Part shown: positions 1 through 12,693 of the stretch, piece by piece
Position numbering within the stretch: the stretch's first letter is position 1
How the letters are laid out: every line of letters begins with the position of its first letter
Source: Archivesica marissinica
Lineage: Eukaryota; Mollusca; Bivalvia; Venerida; Vesicomyidae
NCBI GenBank assembly: GCA_014843695.1
Contig: CM026386.1
Span: 89,477,833-89,541,832, forward strand
Length of the DNA stretch: 64,000 nt
Reading direction: 5' to 3'
Notes under the pieces: model-generated
Told to the model about the DNA's origin: nothing
The model's database searches: none
What the model saw: the letters and a program-made list of their open reading frames with translations, nothing else
Made by a program: the position numbers and the translations under genes

Positions 1-1625
1 ACTATGTAAGCACAAAGTATGGTCATACATCATATTGTAGTGGAGAGTATTCTATCAATGTACTATGTAAGCACAAAGTATGGTCATACATCATATAGTA
101 GTGGAGAGTATTCTATCAATGTACTATGTAAGCACAAAGTATGGTCGTACATCATATAGTAGTGGACAGTATTATATCAATGTATTATGTAAGCACAAGG
201 TATGGTCATACATCATATAGTAGTGGAGAGTATTCTATCAATGTACTATGTAAGCACAAAGTATGGTCATACATCATATAGTAGTGGACAGTATTATATC
301 AATGTACTATGTAAGCACAAAGTATGGTCATACATCATATAGTAGTGGAGAGTATTCTATCAATGTACTATGTAAGCACACAGTATGGTCATACATCATA
401 TAGTAGTGGAGAGTATTCTATCAATGTACTATGTAAGTAAAAATTATGGTCATACATCATATAGTAGTGGACAGTATTGTATCAATGTATTATGTAAGCA
501 CAAAGTATGGCCATACATCAGATAGTAGTGGAGAGCATTATGTCCATGTCCTATGTAAGTACAAAGTATGGTCTTACATCATATAGTAGTGGAGAGTATT
601 CTATCAATGTACTATGTAAGTACAAAGCATGGTCCTACATCATATAGTAGTGGAGAATTTTCTATCAATGTACTATGTAAGTACAAAGTATGGGCATACA
701 TCATATAGTAGTGGAGAGTATTCTATCAATGTATTATGTAAGTACAAAGTATGGTCATACATCATATAGTAGTGGAGAGTATTATATCAATGTATTATGT
801 AAGTACAAAGTATTGTCATACATCAAATAGTAGTGGAGAGTATTCTGTCAATGTATTATATAAGTACAAAGTATGGTCATACATCATATAGTAGTGGAGA
901 GTATTCTGTCAATGGCCTATGTAAGTACAAATCATGGTCATACATCATGTAGTATTGGAGAGTATTCTATCAATGTAATATGTAAGTACAAAGTATGGTC
1001 ATACATCATATAGTAGTGGATAGTATTCTATCAATGTACTATGTAAGTACAAAGTATGGCCATACATCATATAGTAGTGGAGAGTATTCTATCAATGTAT
1101 TATGTAAGTACAAAGTATGGTTATACATCATATAGTAGTGGAGAGTATTCTGTCAATGTATTATGTAAGCACAAAGTATGGCTATACATCAGATAGTAGT
1201 GGTGAGCATTATGTCCATGTCCTATGTAAATACAAAGTATGGTCATACATCATATAGTAGTGGAGAGTATTCTATCAATGTACTATGTAAGTACAAAGTA
1301 TGGTCATACATCATATAGTATTTGAGATTATTCTATCAATGTATTATGTAAGTATAAAGTATGGTCATACATCATATAGTAGTGGAGAGTATTCTATCAA
1401 TGTATTATGTAAGTACAAAGTATGGTCATACATCATATAGTAGTGGACAGTATTCTAGCAATGTATTATGTAAGTACAAAGTATGGTCATACATCATATA
1501 GTAGTGGACAGTATTCTAGCAATGTACTATGTAAGTACTAAGTATGGTCATACATCAGATAGTAGTGGAGAGTATTCTATCAATGTACTATGTAAGTATA
1601 AAGTATGGTCATGCACAATATAGTA
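1..1625. repeat. 61-bp minisatellite, about 26 copies
   Basis: The unit starting actatgtaagcacaaagta recurs every 61 bases from the first base, so the array continues off the left edge. Copies differ by scattered substitutions: two sub-types (aagcacaaag and aagtacaaag) alternate in blocks, which suggests block duplication. It ends in a degenerate copy near 1625. No coding potential is apparent. Confidence 0.97.
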
Positions 1626-2339
1626 TAAGCACATCATATTGGAGTGGTGTTGGTTTGGCGATATTCGTTGCAAGTAGTGTTTTAAGCATATATTGCACAG
1701 ATATGTCTCCCGACTCTTGCCTGTGATTGGTGGATAATTTGATGTTGATGTATACACAGGGAATGCTGAACATTGTCCGTCTTGGCCAATTTGTGATGGA
1801 TATACAGAATGATTATATTTGGTACAAATTTGTATCCCCATACTGGCTTGCATCCAACTAAATATTAGTAGTTACATACAACCCCACTTTCTGATCTCCA
1901 ACTGTTGCACTTTGATAAAAGCACAACATGTTATTTATCATTGGATTGCTTGTTCAAACTTAAAGCCTATGACGACAGTAATCCATTTCCAGCATGAAAC
2001 TACACCAATATAATTGTACTTCATTCTTCACATTCCTAATGCTATTTATTATGTTTTATATACGGTAGTTTTACGTTGCATTTACAAACAATACAATGAA
2101 AATATCTTTATAAAGCTACTGATTGGTTCATACTTGATCATACCATTATGTATGTCGTTGTATGTTATATATAATTTACCGGTATGTTTTGCCATATATA
2201 TTTTTTAAACCAACCAACCCCACTCCCAAACTTCTCAAGACAATGCCCATAATATAGAGGGGATATCAATTCAACGAATTATTTATTGTTAATTAACTTA
2301 CTGTAATTATTGATGTATGTATTATGTACTATAATTTAG
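1626..2339. other. AT-rich stretch before the first Ig exon
   Basis: Unique AT-rich sequence, probably intron or 5' flank of the Ig gene. I see no domain, RNA or repeat in it. Short open frames here look random. Confidence 0.5.
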
Positions 2340-2594
2340 ATGGACCAGATGTTGTTACACTAACCCCTTCAAACACAAACTACATAGTGGACCAGGCTAC
2401 AACATTAACAGATGCAAAATGTTATGCTGATTGCAACTCTGTATGTACATACAAGTGGATAAAACAGGGACAGACCACTCCAGTCAGCAATACAGATACC
2501 CTGCCATTGGGCAGCATAGACACGTCGTATACCGCTACCAACGCAGACCGAGCAGTTACCAATAACTCACCGCAAGTACTACTCAATGTTAGAT
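2340..2594 (+). CDS. Ig-domain exon (phase 1-1) of a receptor-like gene
   Basis: An 85-codon exon bounded by tttag at 2335-2339 and the donor gtaagt at 2595. Both boundaries are phase 1 (one codon base lies in the neighbouring exon), as is classic for Ig-domain exons. It opens with the DGPDVVTLTPS motif typical of repeated Ig domains in bivalve hemicentin/CEACAM-like surface proteins, then a B-strand cysteine (AKCYADC), a C-strand tryptophan (YKWIK) and a G strand ending LLNVRC. The expected F-strand signature (Y-x-C) reads SYTATN, so the second disulphide cysteine is missing and the domain is shorter than its paralogues. The reading frame is open. The likely product is an extracellular adhesion or recognition domain. 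Neighbouring exons on this strand lie at 14458 and beyond. Confidence 0.72.
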
Positions 2595-2754
2595 GTAAGT
2601 ATACTATGTATCTAGTAACTAAGTTGGAACTTCATGAACGTAGCATTAGTATTAAGTGGCAGTTGAGAATTTCGTATGAAATTATTGGGAATTATAGTGA
2701 CATAATATTATATTACATGTACGTCGCACTTTGATGCAAGACAAAACAAATCTA

Positions 2755-3720
2755 CACAGATCTCAACGATAAATTATATTGCTGATATTCCTTAGCATTA
2801 TACATTGATCTCAACCATACAATATATTGCTGATATTCCTTAGCATTATACATTGATCTCAACCATAGAATATAGTGCTGATAGTCCTTAGCATTATACA
2901 TAGATCTCAATCATAAAATATAGTGCTGATATTCCTTAGCATTATACATTGATCTCAACCATACAATATATTGCTGATATTCCTTAGCATTATACATAGA
3001 TCTCAACCATAGAATATATTGCTGATAGTCCTTAGCATTATACATATATCTCAACCATAGAATATATTGCTGATAGTCCTTAGCATTATACATAGATCTC
3101 AACCATATAATATATTGCTGATATTCCTTAGCATTATACATAGATCTCAACGATAGAATATATTGCTGATATTCCTTAGCATTATACATTGATCTCAACC
3201 ATAGAATATATTGCTGATATTCCTTAGCATTATACATAGATCTCAACCATACAATATATTGCTGATATTCCTTAGCATTATACATAAATCTCAACCATAC
3301 AATATATTGCTGATATTCCTTAGCATTATACATAGATCTCAACCATAGAATATATTGCTGATATTCCTTAGCATTATACATACATCTCAACCATAGAATA
3401 TATTGCTGATATTCCTTAGCATTATACATAGATCTCAACCATATAATATATTGCTGATATTCCTTAGCATTATACATAGATCTCAACCATAGGATATATT
3501 GCTGATATTCCTTAGCATTATACATAAATCTCAACCATAGAATATATTGCTGATATACCTTAGCATTATACATAGATCTCAACCGTAGAATATATTGTTG
3601 ATATTACTTAGCATTATACATTGATCTCAACCATATAATATATTGCTGATATTCCTTAGCATTATACATTGATCTCAACCATACAATATATTGCTGATAT
3701 TCCTTAGCATTATACATTGA
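2755..3720. repeat. 48-bp minisatellite, about 20 copies
   Basis: The unit contains ttagcattatacatagatct and recurs every 48 bases. Because 48 is a multiple of three, the minus strand is open for 223 codons, reading a 16-residue repeat around YNAKEYQQYILWLRS. This is an arithmetic by-product with no start context or flanking exon structure. The array grades into the next one (40-bp unit) through the shared segment gcattatacattgat. Confidence 0.96.
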
Positions 3721-4216
3721 TATGTTGTGCAAGGGTAGTTTTTATCCCAGCATTATACATTGATATGTTGTGATAGTGTTCGTATCCCAGCATTATGCAT
3801 TGATATGTTGTGGTAGTGTTCGTATCCCAGTATTATGCATTGATATGTTGTGGTAGTGTTCGTATCCCAGCATTATACATTGATATGTTGTGGTAGTGTT
3901 CGTATCCCAGCATTATACATGAATATGTTGTGGTAGTGTTCCTTGTTCGTATCCCAGCATTATACATTGATATGTTGTGGTAGTGTTCCTTGTTCCTATC
4001 ACAGCATTATACATTGATATGTTGTGGTAGTGTTCCTTGTTCGTATCCCAGCATTATACATTGATATGCTGTGGTCGTTTTCGTATCCCAACATTACACA
4101 TTGATATGTTGTGGTAGTTTTCGTATCTCAACATTATACATTGTTATGTTGTGGTAGTGTTCCTATCCCAGCATTATACATATTGATACGTTGTGGTAGT
4201 TTTCATATCCCAACAT
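3715..4216. repeat. 40-bp minisatellite, left part (split by the LINE)
   Basis: The unit cattatacattgatatgttg plus tggtagtgttcgtatcccag repeats at 40 bases. Some copies carry an 8-base insertion (ccttgttc) that makes them 48. The array is interrupted at 4216 by the LINE insertion and resumes at 8332. Confidence 0.94.
4205..4216. repeat. Left target-site duplication of the LINE
   Basis: atatcccaacat occurs here and again at 8332-8343, flanking the LINE exactly. It is part of the 40-bp minisatellite unit, which is therefore the insertion target. Confidence 0.85.
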
Positions 4217-4584
4217 CTGGGTCCATGCTGCTTCCAATTCAGTAGTGGGGCGACCATCCCCTACCCAGCGGGTCCTCAGGTGGCGGATAGGGGAACGGCC
4301 CTCAGATATGGGCGTTAGCTGTGAATCAAATAAGCAGTCCTGGACCATACGGCGGTGTACCTACCAGGACGGGGCAGGATAGCACAAGGCAAAGCTACTC
4401 CTATTAAATACTCCACGTGTCCCACAACGGGTGCATCAGGCGAATATATGGACCGCCTTAAAAGTCCTAGACTAAGGGTGAGGTAACCCCAACAGAAACC
4501 TCGAATGCTGAAGCCGGAAGTACTGGGCCGCACGGCGCAATCTAATAAACCACGGTACTACGCATAAACGCAAAATGAATCGCA

Positions 4585-5345
4585 ATGACAGAAAGAGTAA
4601 ACCGAGATGGTGCTGGACCTGTGAAGACCCGCCAGGCAGGTACAGTGCCGGGTTCCATACCTCAAAGGAACCCATCCTTAGCTAGTGGAGGTGACCCTAA
4701 GCCGCCCTGTGGAGCCAGGGGACGGCGAAGGACAGCTACTGGCCGAAACGTGAAGCAGAAACCTCTTGTGCTCATGCAGTGGAATGCTGAAGGAGTCTTT
4801 TAACAAAAAGACTGAACTGGAGCAAGTACTACAGGACAAAGAGGTAAGTGTTTGCTGCATACAGGAAACACACATGAACAAAGACAAGACGTTCAAAGTA
4901 CGAGGCTACCAGTGCCTCCGAGCAGACCGACAAGACAGACACAAGGGTGGTGTGCTCACTCTAGTCCGGAACAACATCAATGCGAGCGAAGTGAAAACCT
5001 ACCTTGAAGGAGCGGAATACCAGGAGTTCAAGATCAAGACCAAATCAACTGAGTTGGACCTCGTCAACTACTACTGCCCAAATGACAAAACCCTTGCCCT
5101 TGACACTATTGGAGCTTCAAACAGTCGATACATGGTTGTTGTGACTTCACTTGTCATTCCCAGAGTTGGGGATATGCACAGTCTGATAGGCGTGGGGATG
5201 AAGTGGAGGACTGGCAGGATGAGCACAACTTGATTCTTGTCAACCAGTCCTATGATGTACCAACCTTCTACTCAAGGCGATGGCACACTACTTGGCGATC
5301 AACTTGGTGGAAGTGACCACAAACCAGTGTTCCTCACACTCAGCA
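4585..5345 (+). pseudogene. LINE endonuclease (EEP/APE type), frameshifted
   Basis: Encodes the target-nicking endonuclease of the LINE. Visible blocks are LMQWNAEGV near 4773, VCCIQETHM near 4853 (catalytic glutamate), a GDF..HS..WG-like block at 5128-5170 that lies in a different frame, and GGSDHKPV near 5305 (catalytic SDH). At least three frame changes are needed to follow the domain: near 4798, between about 5105 and 5130, and before 5300. The last block is in the same frame as the downstream reverse transcriptase, consistent with a single ancestral polyprotein. I see no separate gag-like ORF1 upstream. Confidence 0.8.
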
Positions 5346-7315
5346 GTGAAGTGATACAGACAGACCATCCCTACCCTAGATGGAACTACAAGAAAGCCAA
5401 GTGGAGTCTCTTTGCTATTCGGTCCAATTCTCTTACTCGAGGCATACAGGTACAGGGAAGAGATGTTAACAACGTGGTGAAAGAGTTCAACAACTGCATA
5501 CTCAAAGCTGCCCATGAAACCATCCCTAGAGGTGCGAGAAGAGAACATAAGCCCTACTGGACCAATCAGTTGCAGACCCTCCAAGATGAACTCACTGAAG
5601 CAAGGAACAGGGCAGAAGAACAGCCATCACAAGAAAACCATGAACAACTTCAGAAAGCAAAGGCAAAGTTTCAAATATCTAAACTGGAAGCTACACGACG
5701 AAGTTGGAGGGAGAAAACTGCTGCCCTGAACCTTGAGAAGGACGGGAGGAAGTTGTGGAGGCTCACGAAACAGCTAAATGATGAAGAAAATAGCAGACAG
5801 AAAATCACGTTGGATGAGGATGGGAAACTGTTGACCGGCAAAGAGACTGCAGACTGTCTCGCCAAAGCCTACCAGAAAGAGGGCGACATCAAAGTCACAC
5901 GCCAACAGCAAAGAGAGGCACGGAAAGAACAGAAGGATAGAAGTAAAAGGCATACGGAACAAGACTCCGTGATACTTCCACTTACATACCAGGAACTGTA
6001 CACAGCGCTTAGACAACTGAAAAAGAGGAAGTCACCTGGACCAGATGGAATCTCCAATGAGATGCTAACTCATCTTGGATGCTCAGCCATGCTGAAACTT
6101 ATTGACATCTTCAATCTTAGCTGGGAAGAAGGCATAGTTCCGCAGATCAGGAAGGAAGCCAACGATATCCCAATCTACAAGAACGGCAAGGATAGAAAGA
6201 AAGCTTCCAGCTATCGCCCTATTAGTCACACTAGCTGTGTGGTCAAGACAATGGAGAGCATAGTTAACAAGAGACTCATGTGGTACCTTGAGACAGAAAA
6301 CCTCCTATCCAAGGAACAAGCAGGATTCCGATAGTTCAGATGCACAGAGGACCAGGCAACATACCTCGCTCAGGAAGTTGAGGATGCATTCCAAGGCCAG
6401 AGGGTAGTCTTTGCAACCTGGATAGAACTCCAGAAGGCTTTTGACAAAGTCTGGACTGATGGGCTGCTGGTCAAGATGCAACGATGCGGAATTGCCGACA
6501 AGATGCTCCGATGGACCAAATCCTTCCTACACAATCGCAGAGCCAGAGTACTTGTTGACAAACAGAAGAGCAAGAAATTCCTCATCCGACACGGTGTTCC
6601 TCAAGGAGGAGTGATCTTGCACACGCTGTTCCTCATCTTCATCGATGACTTGCTTGCATAGCTCCCAAAAGGTATCAAAGCAGCACTCTATGCTGACGAC
6701 TTGGTCATGTGGTGTGTTGAAGAACATGCAACGACTGCCACATACAGAATGCAGATGGCCGCAGACAAGCTCACAGCAATGGCAGAAGACTGGTGCATCT
6801 CTATTAATAAGGAGAAGTCGTCAACCACACTCTTCACACTTTCCACCAAACAGAAAGCTGGAACCATCAAAGTCGGTGTAACTGCCTTGAAGACTGACAA
6901 CGAGCCAACATACTTGGGGGTGACATTTGACAGACGGCAGACATGGAAGCCACATATCCAGAAAGCAGATGCCAAAGTCAATCGCAAGCTTGCAATCCTT
7001 CGTAAGCTTGCTGGGACCACATGGGGTGCCAATGATCACATCCTGAAGACTATATACCAAGGTGTGGTCAGGCCTCACCTGGAATATGGATGCACTGCCT
7101 GGACAGCATCAGCCAAGACCAACCACTCGACAAGGTTCAGAACAAAGCTCTCAGGCTGATCACAGGTGCAATGAAGAGCACTCCAATCAAGGCCATGGAG
7201 AACATTACTTCCATCCAGCCACTGCAAGAACGTCGCAACACAAGAATTCTTCTACAGACAGAGAAGTTTCGATGTCAGGAAGAACAACCGATGTAGCAGA
7301 GAGTTGAGGCACTAA
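5346..7315 (+). pseudogene. LINE reverse transcriptase, interrupted by TAG codons
   Basis: RNA-directed DNA polymerase of the same LINE. An alpha-helical, lysine/glutamate-rich linker precedes the fingers motif KKRKSPGPDGISNEML (about 6022). It is followed by SSYRPIS (about 6206), a LEKAFDKVW-like block read as LQKAFDKVW (about 6430), GVPQGGV (about 6594) and the catalytic YADD at 6689-6700. The frame is interrupted by TAG at 6332-6334 and 6659-6661. A frameshift near 7130 moves the thumb/connection region (ALRLITGAMKSTPIKAME) to another frame, and a further TAG lies near 7292. Apart from these lesions the domain is complete. Confidence 0.9.
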
Positions 7316-7401
7316 CGAAGAATCGTCTAAAACGAAGCAGTTTCATCCACCAGTCCAAGAAGCTTGCTCGAAAGCACAACAGCCATCTCCCAGCCAAGAC
7401 A

Positions 7402-8307
7402 TTGCCTCCAACGCCATTTCTATCCAAGCCATGGTTGACTAGCGATGAATCCAAGGTTACCATCTGCATTACAATCCCATACATGACATCCAGAGATAGA
7501 CAACATGATGACGTCAAACGTGCCCTCACACTAGCACACATCGACACGAGTTATCCTGGAGAAGCATGGCTACAAGTCTACACAGATGGTTCAGCCACAA
7601 GAGCAGTAGCAAAAGGAGGAGCAGGCGTGTATGTCCGACACCCAGATGGACACACACAGTCAGTTGCTCTACCTACTGGAGTACACTGCAGCAACTATGG
7701 GGCAGAAGTACAGGCCCTTGAAACAGCAGCATCTCTAGTACACAACACTGTGGAGTGTGCCCAGGTTGTCTTCCTGACTGATGCGCTCTCAGTTCTGGGT
7801 GCCCTGTCTAACAACAAAGAACCCCACCTAATGGAAGCCCTTCAAACAGTCAGCGTAACTAAAAGAACTGTCATCTAGTGGGTACCTGCACAAATAGGCA
7901 TTCCTGGCAATGCTAAGCAAGGTTCGACCGAGAGGCAACCAGACAAAGGTTTGACTTACAAGGAGAAATGCACCATAATCAAATCTGCATCAAAGCCAAC
8001 AGTCGAAAAGGATGACTACCACCTTCTCACAAGACAGCAGCAAGTCACGATATTCCGGCTTAGAACAGGGCATAACCGCCTGAACTTCCATATGTGTCGG
8101 AAGCTTGGACTAGCTCCATCAACTGCCTGCAGCTGCAAAATAGGGGACCAGACCGCAGAGCACATCCTCCAGGAGTGTCCAAATCTTCATGGGCTGAGGA
8201 AAACAACCTGGGCAACAGATACTTCTCTGCAGACGAAGTTACATGGCTGCCGGGAGAATCTAAGGAGGACGGCCCATTTCGTGTTTGCTGCCGGCTTGTC
8301 CATGTGA
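7402..8307 (+). pseudogene. LINE RNase H and C-terminal cysteine motif
   Basis: Continues the LINE polyprotein in the same frame as the post-frameshift reverse transcriptase. The first RNase H block (QVYTDGSA, about 7570) carries the first catalytic aspartate. YGAEVQALETA (about 7695) supplies the glutamate, FLTDALSVL (about 7771) the second aspartate, and the last block is WVPAQIGIPGNAK just after a TAG at 7876-7878. The remaining segment holds the CSCKIGDQTAEHILQECP motif found at the C terminus of many LINE polyproteins, and ends at the natural stop at 8305-8307. RNase H removes the RNA template strand during insertion. Confidence 0.85.
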
Positions 8308-8331
8308 TTCGCGAACGACAAGAAGAAGAAG

Positions 8332-8500
8332 ATATCCCAACATTATACATTGATATGTTGTGGTAGTGTTCGTATCGCAGCATTATACATTGATATGTTG
8401 TGGACGTTTTCCTATCCCAGCATTATACATTGATATGTGGTGGACGTTTTTCTATCTCAGCATTATACATTGATATGTTGTGGACGTTTTCCTATCCCAC
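8332..8500. repeat. 40-bp minisatellite, right part; begins with right TSD
   Basis: Begins with the second copy of atatcccaacat (8332-8343). About four further copies of the 40-bp unit follow, with the variant tggacgttttcctatcccag in the last three. Confidence 0.92.
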
Positions 8501-9187
8501 CCAACCAACCGTATGGTAAGATACACATTGAATGCTTACCTCATTTGGAATTTATGTTCATATTAGTACCAATGTCTTATGTTATGTAACATAGCATGTG
8601 GAATATGTACATGTAAGATGGACCTCTAGTGTTCTATTTATACTGGACTTAACTACAACAGTCACTACCATATTATAGATTATTAGAAATATAGCTTCTA
8701 TTACAAACAAATTGTGGCGGGTCAAACATTGGGACAGCTGCCGGGGTTGCTATGTGATGAGAATATTTATGGAGCTATGATTCAATGTGCAATATCCTTG
8801 ATATTTCATTGAATAGTCAGTATGAATTCTCGATTTATTCCATCAATGATTATCGATACACGATATATTCTATAATAAATTCAAATACAAATATTTATAT
8901 AATACTGTTTGGAATTTTTTAACAAGAGGCTTATAAGAGCAGATATTATTTATATATACGTTTTACATTGAATTTCCGAAATAAAGTTGTGTCGCCGTAG
9001 CCCGAGATTGCACCCATTAGTTTTGTGTTAGCAGTCCTATACTCGAACAACGGAGCTATTGCTATAAATGACTAAGCTAAAGAGCCAAAACATTCCAATA
9101 ATTATGAGTATTAGAATTATACTAATCTACAAGAAGTTAGAAAATGACAAAACTGTTTAAATAACATACCTCATCGTAGTGAAGCCT
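8501..9187. other. Unassigned intronic/intergenic DNA
   Basis: AT-rich unique sequence in which I see no gene, RNA or repeat. Confidence 0.5.
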
Positions 9188-10541
9188 CGAGTAACTTTTA
9201 AACCTAGGTGCCTTGAATGAACGTAGGTCATGTGACTGTCGAGTAACTTTTAAACCTATGTGCCTTGAATGAACATAGGTCATGTGACTGTCGAGTAACT
9301 TTTAAACCTAGGTGCCTTGAATGAAAGTAGGTCATGTGACTGTCGAGTAACTTTTAAACCTATGTGCCTTGAATGAACGTAGGTCATGTGACTGTCGAGT
9401 AACTTTTAAACCTATGTGCCTTGAATGAACGTAGGTCATGTGACTGTCGAGTAACTTTTAAACCTATGTGCCTTGAATGAACGTAGGTCATGTGACTGTC
9501 GAGTAACTTTTAAACCTATGTGCCTTGAATGAACGTAGGTCATGTGACTGTCGAGTAACTTTTAAACCTATGTGCCTTGAATGAACGTAGGTCATGTGAC
9601 TGTCGAGTAACTTTTAAACCTATGTGCCTTGAATGAACGTAGGTCATGTGACTGTCGAGTAACTTTTAAACCTATGTGCCTTGAATGAACGTAGGTCATG
9701 TGACTGTCGAGTAACTTTTAAACCTATGTGCCTTGAATGAACGTAGGTCATGTGACTGTCGAGTAACTTTTAAACCTATGTGCCTTGAATGAACGTAGGT
9801 CATGTGACTGTCGAGTAACTTTTAAACCTATGTGCCTTGAATGAACGTAGGTCATGTGACTGTCGAGTAACTTTTAAACCTATGTGCCTTGAATGAACGT
9901 AGGTCATGTGACTGTCGAGTAACTTTTAAACATATGTGCCTTGAATGAACGTAGGTCATGTGACTGTCGAGTAACTTTTAAACATAGGTGCCTTGAATGA
10001 ACGTAGGTCATGTGAATGTCGAGTAACTTTTAAACATATGTGCCTTGAATGAACGTAGGTCATGTGACTGTCGAGTAACTTTTAAACATATGTGCCTTGA
10101 ATGAACGTAGGTCATGTGACTGTCGAGTAACTTTTAAACATATGTGCCTTGAATGAACGTAGGTCATGTGACTGTCGAGTAACTTTTAAACCTATGTGCC
10201 TTGAATGAACGTAGGTCATGTGACTGTCGAGTAACTTTTAAACATATGTGCCTTGAATGAACGTAGGTCATGTGACTGTCGAGTTACTTTTAAACCTAGG
10301 TGCCTTGAATGAACGTAGGTCATGTGACTGTCGAGTAACTTTTAAACCTATGTGCCTTGAATGAACGTAGGTCATGTGACTGTCGAGTAACTTTTAAACC
10401 TATGTGCCTTGAATGAACGTAGGTCATGTGACTGTCGAGTAACTTTTAAACCTAGGTGCCTTGAATGAACGTAGGTCATGTGACTGTCGAGTAACTTTTA
10501 AACCTATGTGCCTTGAATGAACGTAGGTCATGTGACTGCTT
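9188..10541. repeat. 52-bp minisatellite, 26 highly uniform copies
   Basis: The unit cgagtaacttttaaacctat plus gtgccttgaatgaacgtaggtcatgtgactgt (read as two segments) repeats every 52 bases. A central block of roughly a dozen copies is identical or nearly so, while flanking copies show a few fixed variants (aacctagg, aacatatg, aacataggt). This indicates very recent expansion or strong homogenisation. Confidence 0.97.
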
Positions 10542-10564
10542 ACCAAACGACCGCTTAGGAAATT

Positions 10565-10855
10565 CAATATGTGTGTTCTACATTTATTTATCGTCGCTAC
10601 CGGTTGCCGATATAGGCGTTGCCTCTTGAAGTAGTGTAGATTTGTTGAGGATAGTGCACTGATACAGGCAGATACCAGCTCCAGTGACTCCTCATCTAGT
10701 TCATATACGTACACCATGCTTCACACCGACACGATACCTGATGTACTGTTAGTATTATTACAGTCAGACGATCGATTGCACATGAGATCCCTGGATTCTC
10801 AGTCCCGAACGTGGTACCCACAGGACCACTGACACTTCTATAGGAAATGTATAAT
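10565..10855 (-). mobile_element. SINE, family 1, minus orientation
   Basis: On the minus strand, a segment with tRNA-like promoter traces (cacgttcgggactgag) runs into the tail atatcggcaaccggtagcga plus cgataaataaatgtagaaca. The same body and tail occur on the plus strand at 44630-44795 (gatatgggcaacaggtagca plus cgataaataaacg). This shared tail defines a dispersed SINE family. The short open frame over this region is an accident of the SINE. Confidence 0.6.
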
Positions 10856-12693
10856 CGTCCCGTCGATTATTTCCATATTATTCCAAATGAAAATATACAA
10901 ATATAATGTATACAGTTTTAAGAGTTTGATATTTACTTTACGAATTTATTAGATTAAAATAAAATTAGCAAATCGCGTTGTCGGCACATAGCAACTAACA
11001 GGCAGTACCAGTTAAACTATATCCCAACCAACACCATGCATCTGCACACTTGGTTATGTAGATTACATGTATAACTAGTGGTCTTTAATAACAGCCCCAA
11101 TTCATACTGACCATCAAATTAGGGATTACCGTTGGCCCTCTCTCGTCGTTTTCGCTGCAACAATGTGTTTTAAAGCAACTATTTCTACGATTACATTTTT
11201 AAAAATATCCCTAATTTCATTTTCGATGTTGCCAGTCGAAGGCGTAGCACTACTGTATTATACAGCAATATGCCACTAGACTCTACCATCTCTACTCTTG
11301 CATATTACAAATAGAGCGTTTGACATAACTTGGCATCATGGTGCAAAAACAGCTGTTTTGCACACGATACTAAATATTGTGATTGTCTAATGTATATATT
11401 ATAAATAGAAATGATCGTACTATATTTCTGCAATATTCGCGCCTAAAATCAACAAGCTATTTTGGCGCGCATAAAGATGATTACATGAGAAATTAATTTG
11501 TGTATCGTTAATTTATCTTACCGCGAGGCTGATGTACGTAAATATTTTCTCACCGCGAGAGATTATGTAATAATTGTCGGTTTCTTTTGATGATGCGCCA
11601 ATAAGTCTGGATGTTTCATTAAAGTTATGATTTTGATTGCGTAAGGTAACAGGTGGTCAGCGCCACGCTGTCTGACTGAAATGTATATAATTCCGAGTAA
11701 ATGTAAAGAGAAATCAGAGCACAAAAGGATGTCCTTATGCAAGGATTGATTGTGTATCTCAAATAGAAAACAATTACTGTTTCTATGATAGCTAATATAA
11801 AAGACGAGATGTCATCTGTATATTAATTTAATATACTTATATAACGAACTATAAACTGAACTTAAGTGTTACGGACACATTGGGTAGCGATGGATTAAGT
11901 AGCACCGTATGTATTGAATAGAATACGTGATAGCTAATATGATATAGATAAGAGATACAAATTATCTCTAATATATAGCGGTAATAAATTGATACCAGAA
12001 CAGTACTGTGAGATATTGAATTCATTGAGAGACGCGAGCGGCTGTTTAACGTAGACAGTTAATTGAGATATCCTTGATTGTATATTGAATATTAAAAATG
12101 TAATCCAAATATTGACAGGGCGGTGATCTAATAAAGACACTAGAAATTAATGAGGCTTGAAGTGATTGTGATATAGATAAGAGATCAGAGATCCACGAGA
12201 CGTGAATATACGAAATAGGAGAATATACCAGACGATAGAGTAAAATAGATAGAAAAGAACTTTGTGTTACGTTGTTATTGAATTGATAGAGAAATGAAAT
12301 ATACCTCTAGACAACCGACCAGATAGTTTATATAGCTTAAACCTTGGACAGAGCCGTAAATAGACAAGACGGAGAGTAAGAGCAGACGGGGGGCGCCACA
12401 CATGGGTGTTTGAGATTTTGATGGTAACATTACATCATTATAAATTACTTGACCGAATATAATTCTTAATATACCTGATCCTTGTTTAGTTACTTCCACA
12501 TTAATAATTAATATAGTTACATACTGCTTGAAAACTGAACAAAACAGTTGTAACATCTGCTGATACATTTCATATATATGTGTTTCTTGTTCGAATATAA
12601 TTGTACGTGTATGTACTTTAGTATTGCCTAGAAAAGTGCCTGGCATCACTTAATGTGTGTGCTATGTTGTTACATAACTAGTTACCAGGTACT
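10856..12693. other. Large intron or spacer without recognised features
   Basis: About 1.8 kb of unique AT-rich DNA. Short minus-strand open frames (11934-12140, 12275-12649) have no recognisable domain or splice context. I see nothing further. Confidence 0.5.

Larger units (their letters stand above)
4217..8331 (+). mobile_element. Non-LTR retrotransposon (I/Jockey-superfamily-like LINE), near full length
   Basis: A 4.1-kb insertion with a perfect 12-bp target-site duplication and a 3' tail of GAA repeats just before the right duplication. The order is a 5' leader, EEP endonuclease, reverse transcriptase, RNase H and a C-terminal cysteine motif. An RNase H after the RT points to the I superfamily rather than RTE. 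This type is abundant in molluscs and often labelled Jockey-like. The coding part is broken by frameshifts and in-frame stops, so this copy is not autonomous, but its clean ends and long open stretches indicate a recent insertion. Confidence 0.9.

Noticed and set aside
2911..3582. 223-codon minus frame of 16-residue repeats
   Set aside because: Entirely within a 48-bp minisatellite; open only because the period is divisible by three. No signal peptide, splice context or non-repeat sequence.
1..10541. CRISPR-like regular repeats
   Set aside because: Units are contiguous with no unique spacers, and the DNA is animal; these are minisatellites.
10424..10717. 97-codon minus frame
   Set aside because: Covers a SINE and the edge of the 52-bp array; no independent protein features.
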